Source: Pedobacter gandavensis (GTDB lineage: Bacteria > Bacteroidota > Bacteroidia > Sphingobacteriales > Sphingobacteriaceae). From it: a stretch of 64,000 nucleotides of DNA. Below the pieces are notes generated by a model. That model was not told the DNA's origin, did not search any database, and saw only the letters and a list, made by a program, of their open reading frames with translations. The position numbers and the translations under genes are program-made. Within the stretch, counting starts at the first letter, position 1, and every line of letters starts with the position of its first letter. Shown here piece by piece: positions 62,645 to 64,000 of this stretch. The stretch is taken from positions 288,420-352,419 of the forward strand of contig NZ_WNXC01000006.1 of NCBI RefSeq assembly GCF_014172405.1, given 5' to 3'.

Positions 62645-64000
62645 TTATTTTAATTTTTTAAGGATTTGATCGATCTGCTCTTGTTGTTTATTCATTCGCA
62701 TTTTCAATTCCTCAATTTCTACTTGTTGTTCTTTTATGGCCTGAATCAGGATTCCAGTAAGTTGAGTGTAGTCTACTTTTAGAAAACCATCTTTTCCTTG
62801 CGTCACCATTTCAGGATATACCTTTTGTAATTCCTGAGCGATAACTCCGATCTTCGGACCTGTTGCGTATTTAGTCTGGTCTTTATATTCGAACCTTACT
62901 CCCCTGATCTGATCGATCTTTTGAAGTGTTGAGCTTAACGTTTCGATATGGTCTTTTAACCTGCGGTCTGATGGGGTGTAAAAGTTCTGACGTATGGTCG
63001 CGCTTTGCGCAAAAATCACACTTCCGTCTGCTTCAACAGTTAATCCTTTGCCTGCTCCACCATCTGCACTAATTGCATAAGCACCAAGCTTGATATTCTC
63101 CACGGCAGTATGGTTACCCAGGTTATCTTTTGCAGCAGCTGAAGCAGCGGCTAAGCCTGCATCAAGTGCTTTTTTATTGACCGCATCGGATTCATTCTGT
63201 GGATCAGCAAGGTTGGTAATTTTAAAACCGCCCATTTCGACATCCTTTACTGCGGCTGCAAATCCACTTAATGGTACTGCTGTTTTAAGGGTTGAAGTGG
63301 CAATTCCTTTTGCGTTTCCTACATATAGATTTCCCTCATCCAGTTTATTGTCCATCGGAATCCATTCGGTGCCATTGTACACGTACAAATGCTGGTCTGT
63401 GGTATTGTAATAAGTATCACCGGCAACAGCTGTTGTTGGTGCTGTTGGCTGTTGAGGTGTTTTAACTGTTTTGGAATCTACATAAGCTTTAGTGGCCGCA
63501 TCTTGCGCTAATCCTGGATCCGAAAGACCGGTTAATTTGAACCCTCCCATTTCTACATCTTTTACTGCTGCACCGAATCCACTCAATGGAACTGCGGTTT
63601 TAAGTGTGGAAGTAGCAATCCCTTTTGCGTTTCCGACGTATAGATTTCCATCATCTAGTTTGTTGTCCATCGGAATCCATTCAGTTCCATTGTAAACATA
63701 TAAATGCTGATCTGTGGTATTGTAATAAGTATCACCAGCAACTGCTGTTGTTGGTACTGTTGGCTGTTGAGGTGTTTTCGAAGTTTTAGAATCAACATAG
63801 GCTTTAGTCGCCGCATCTTGTGCTAACCCTGGATCCGAAAGACCGGTTAGTTTGAAACCACCCATTTCTACATCCTTTGCTGCTGCACCGAATCCACTCA
63901 ATGGAACTGCGGTTTTAAGTGTGGAAGTAGCAATCCCTTTTGCGTTTCCGACGTATAGATTTCCATCATCTAGTTTGTTGTCCATCGGAATCCATTCAGT
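62645..64000 (-). CDS. Tail-fibre-like protein with S74 (endosialidase chaperone) domain, partial
   Basis: At least 451 residues; the 5' end is beyond the right edge, and the Met at 63985 is only an internal residue in a repeat. 105-residue repeats (315 bases) fill the N-terminal visible part. The C-terminal ~115 residues are an intramolecular chaperone domain (Peptidase_S74) with SDRRLKDHI, GPKIGVIAQELQKVYP and a terminal coiled coil. The Ser and Lys of SDRRLK match the self-cleavage motif. In Bacteroidota such proteins are chromosomal surface proteins as well as phage parts. The YNGTEWIP motif recalls the N-terminus of the giant protein. Confidence 0.9.
   Translation of the reverse strand, partial: TEWIPMDNKLDDGNLYVGNAKGIATSTLKTAVPLSGFGAAAKDVEMGGFKLTGLSDPGLAQDAATKAYVDSKTSKTPQQPTVPTTAVAGDTYYNTTDQHLYVYNGTEWIPMDNKLDDGNLYVGNAKGIATSTLKTAVPLSGFGAAVKDVEMGGFKLTGLSDPGLAQDAATKAYVDSKTVKTPQQPTAPTTAVAGDTYYNTTDQHLYVYNGTEWIPMDNKLDEGNLYVGNAKGIATSTLKTAVPLSGFAAAVKDVEMGGFKITNLADPQNESDAVNKKALDAGLAAASAAAKDNLGNHTAVENIKLGAYAISADGGAGKGLTVEADGSVIFAQSATIRQNFYTPSDRRLKDHIETLSSTLQKIDQIRGVRFEYKDQTKYATGPKIGVIAQELQKVYPEMVTQGKDGFLKVDYTQLTGILIQAIKEQQVEIEELKMRMNKQQEQIDQILKKLK
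63160..64000 (-). repeat. 315-bp tandem repeats in the S74 gene
   Basis: Units start at 63331, 63646 and 63961, exactly 315 bases apart, and run past the window edge. The low-coordinate end fades into a partly diverged copy. More than 100 bases are nearly identical between the 63646 and 63961 units, so copying or gene conversion is recent. Confidence 0.9.

Noticed and set aside
62645..64000. Prophage remnant, because of the tail-fibre domain
   Set aside because: No capsid, terminase, integrase or lysis genes nearby; the gene is tightly linked to T9SS-type surface genes.

Overview
The window comes from a member of the Bacteroidota, most likely a Sphingobacteriaceae such as Pedobacter (inference). 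The supporting signs are two SusC/SusD pairs, a FecI/FecR-type sigma/anti-sigma pair, TAnnTTTG-type promoter elements, weak Shine-Dalgarno sequences, type IX secretion (T9SS) parts (a CHU_C sorting domain and a PorP/SprF protein) and several families typical of this phylum. I saw no tRNA or rRNA genes, insertion sequences, CRISPR arrays or prophage. No gene-free stretch exceeds 300 bases.

Layout. 1-6.9 kb: an ECF sigma factor, its FecR anti-sigma factor, and a SusC (with STN domain)/SusD nutrient-uptake pair. 6.9-16.6 kb: housekeeping and envelope genes, namely a secreted endonuclease/exonuclease/phosphatase-fold protein, a small membrane protein, cysM-cysE for cysteine synthesis, an L,D-transpeptidase lipoprotein, a cold-shock protein, a large BamA-like outer-membrane protein whose N-terminal half carries kinase-like motifs, a DUF218 protein and a DinB-like protein. 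16.7-23.9 kb: a small glycan locus (GH36 alpha-galactosidase, SusC, SusD) in which SusC is broken by one in-frame amber codon. 24-27.3 kb: an mprF-virJ/acvB operon for making and probably turning over lysyl-phosphatidylglycerol. 27.4-28.2 kb: a possibly N-terminally truncated VOC protein and a HxlR regulator with a palindromic operator.

28.2-40.4 kb is a block of twelve co-directional genes for copper/silver handling: DUF3347 lipoprotein, two CusB-like adaptors, a methionine-rich CusC, a CusA split into two ATGA-overlapping ORFs, a periplasmic HMA protein, two small Cys/His-rich membrane proteins, an AraC regulator with an N-terminal HMA-like domain, CopZ and CopA. CopA and CopZ would move copper out of the cytoplasm. 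The Cus complex would then expel it across the outer membrane, and the small Cys/Met-rich proteins would bind it in the periplasm.

40.6-47.2 kb: an orphan FecR protein, an outer-membrane barrel with a LytS/LytTR two-component system, a DUF6268-like protein, a PAS/HisKA protein lacking an ATPase domain, a GNAT acetyltransferase and a small XRE regulator. 47.4-64 kb: a minus-strand operon that runs off the right edge. In transcription order it encodes an S74 tail-fibre-like protein with 105-residue repeats, a thioredoxin-fold protein, a T9SS type B (CHU_C) protein, a PorP/SprF partner and a 4009-residue surface protein with 26 fibronectin-like repeats and six FISUMP modules. It looks like a surface-structure and export locus.

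Most unusual items: the kinase-like domain joined to an outer-membrane barrel, the split CusA, the HMA-AraC regulator, the amber-interrupted SusC and the giant repeat-protein operon.
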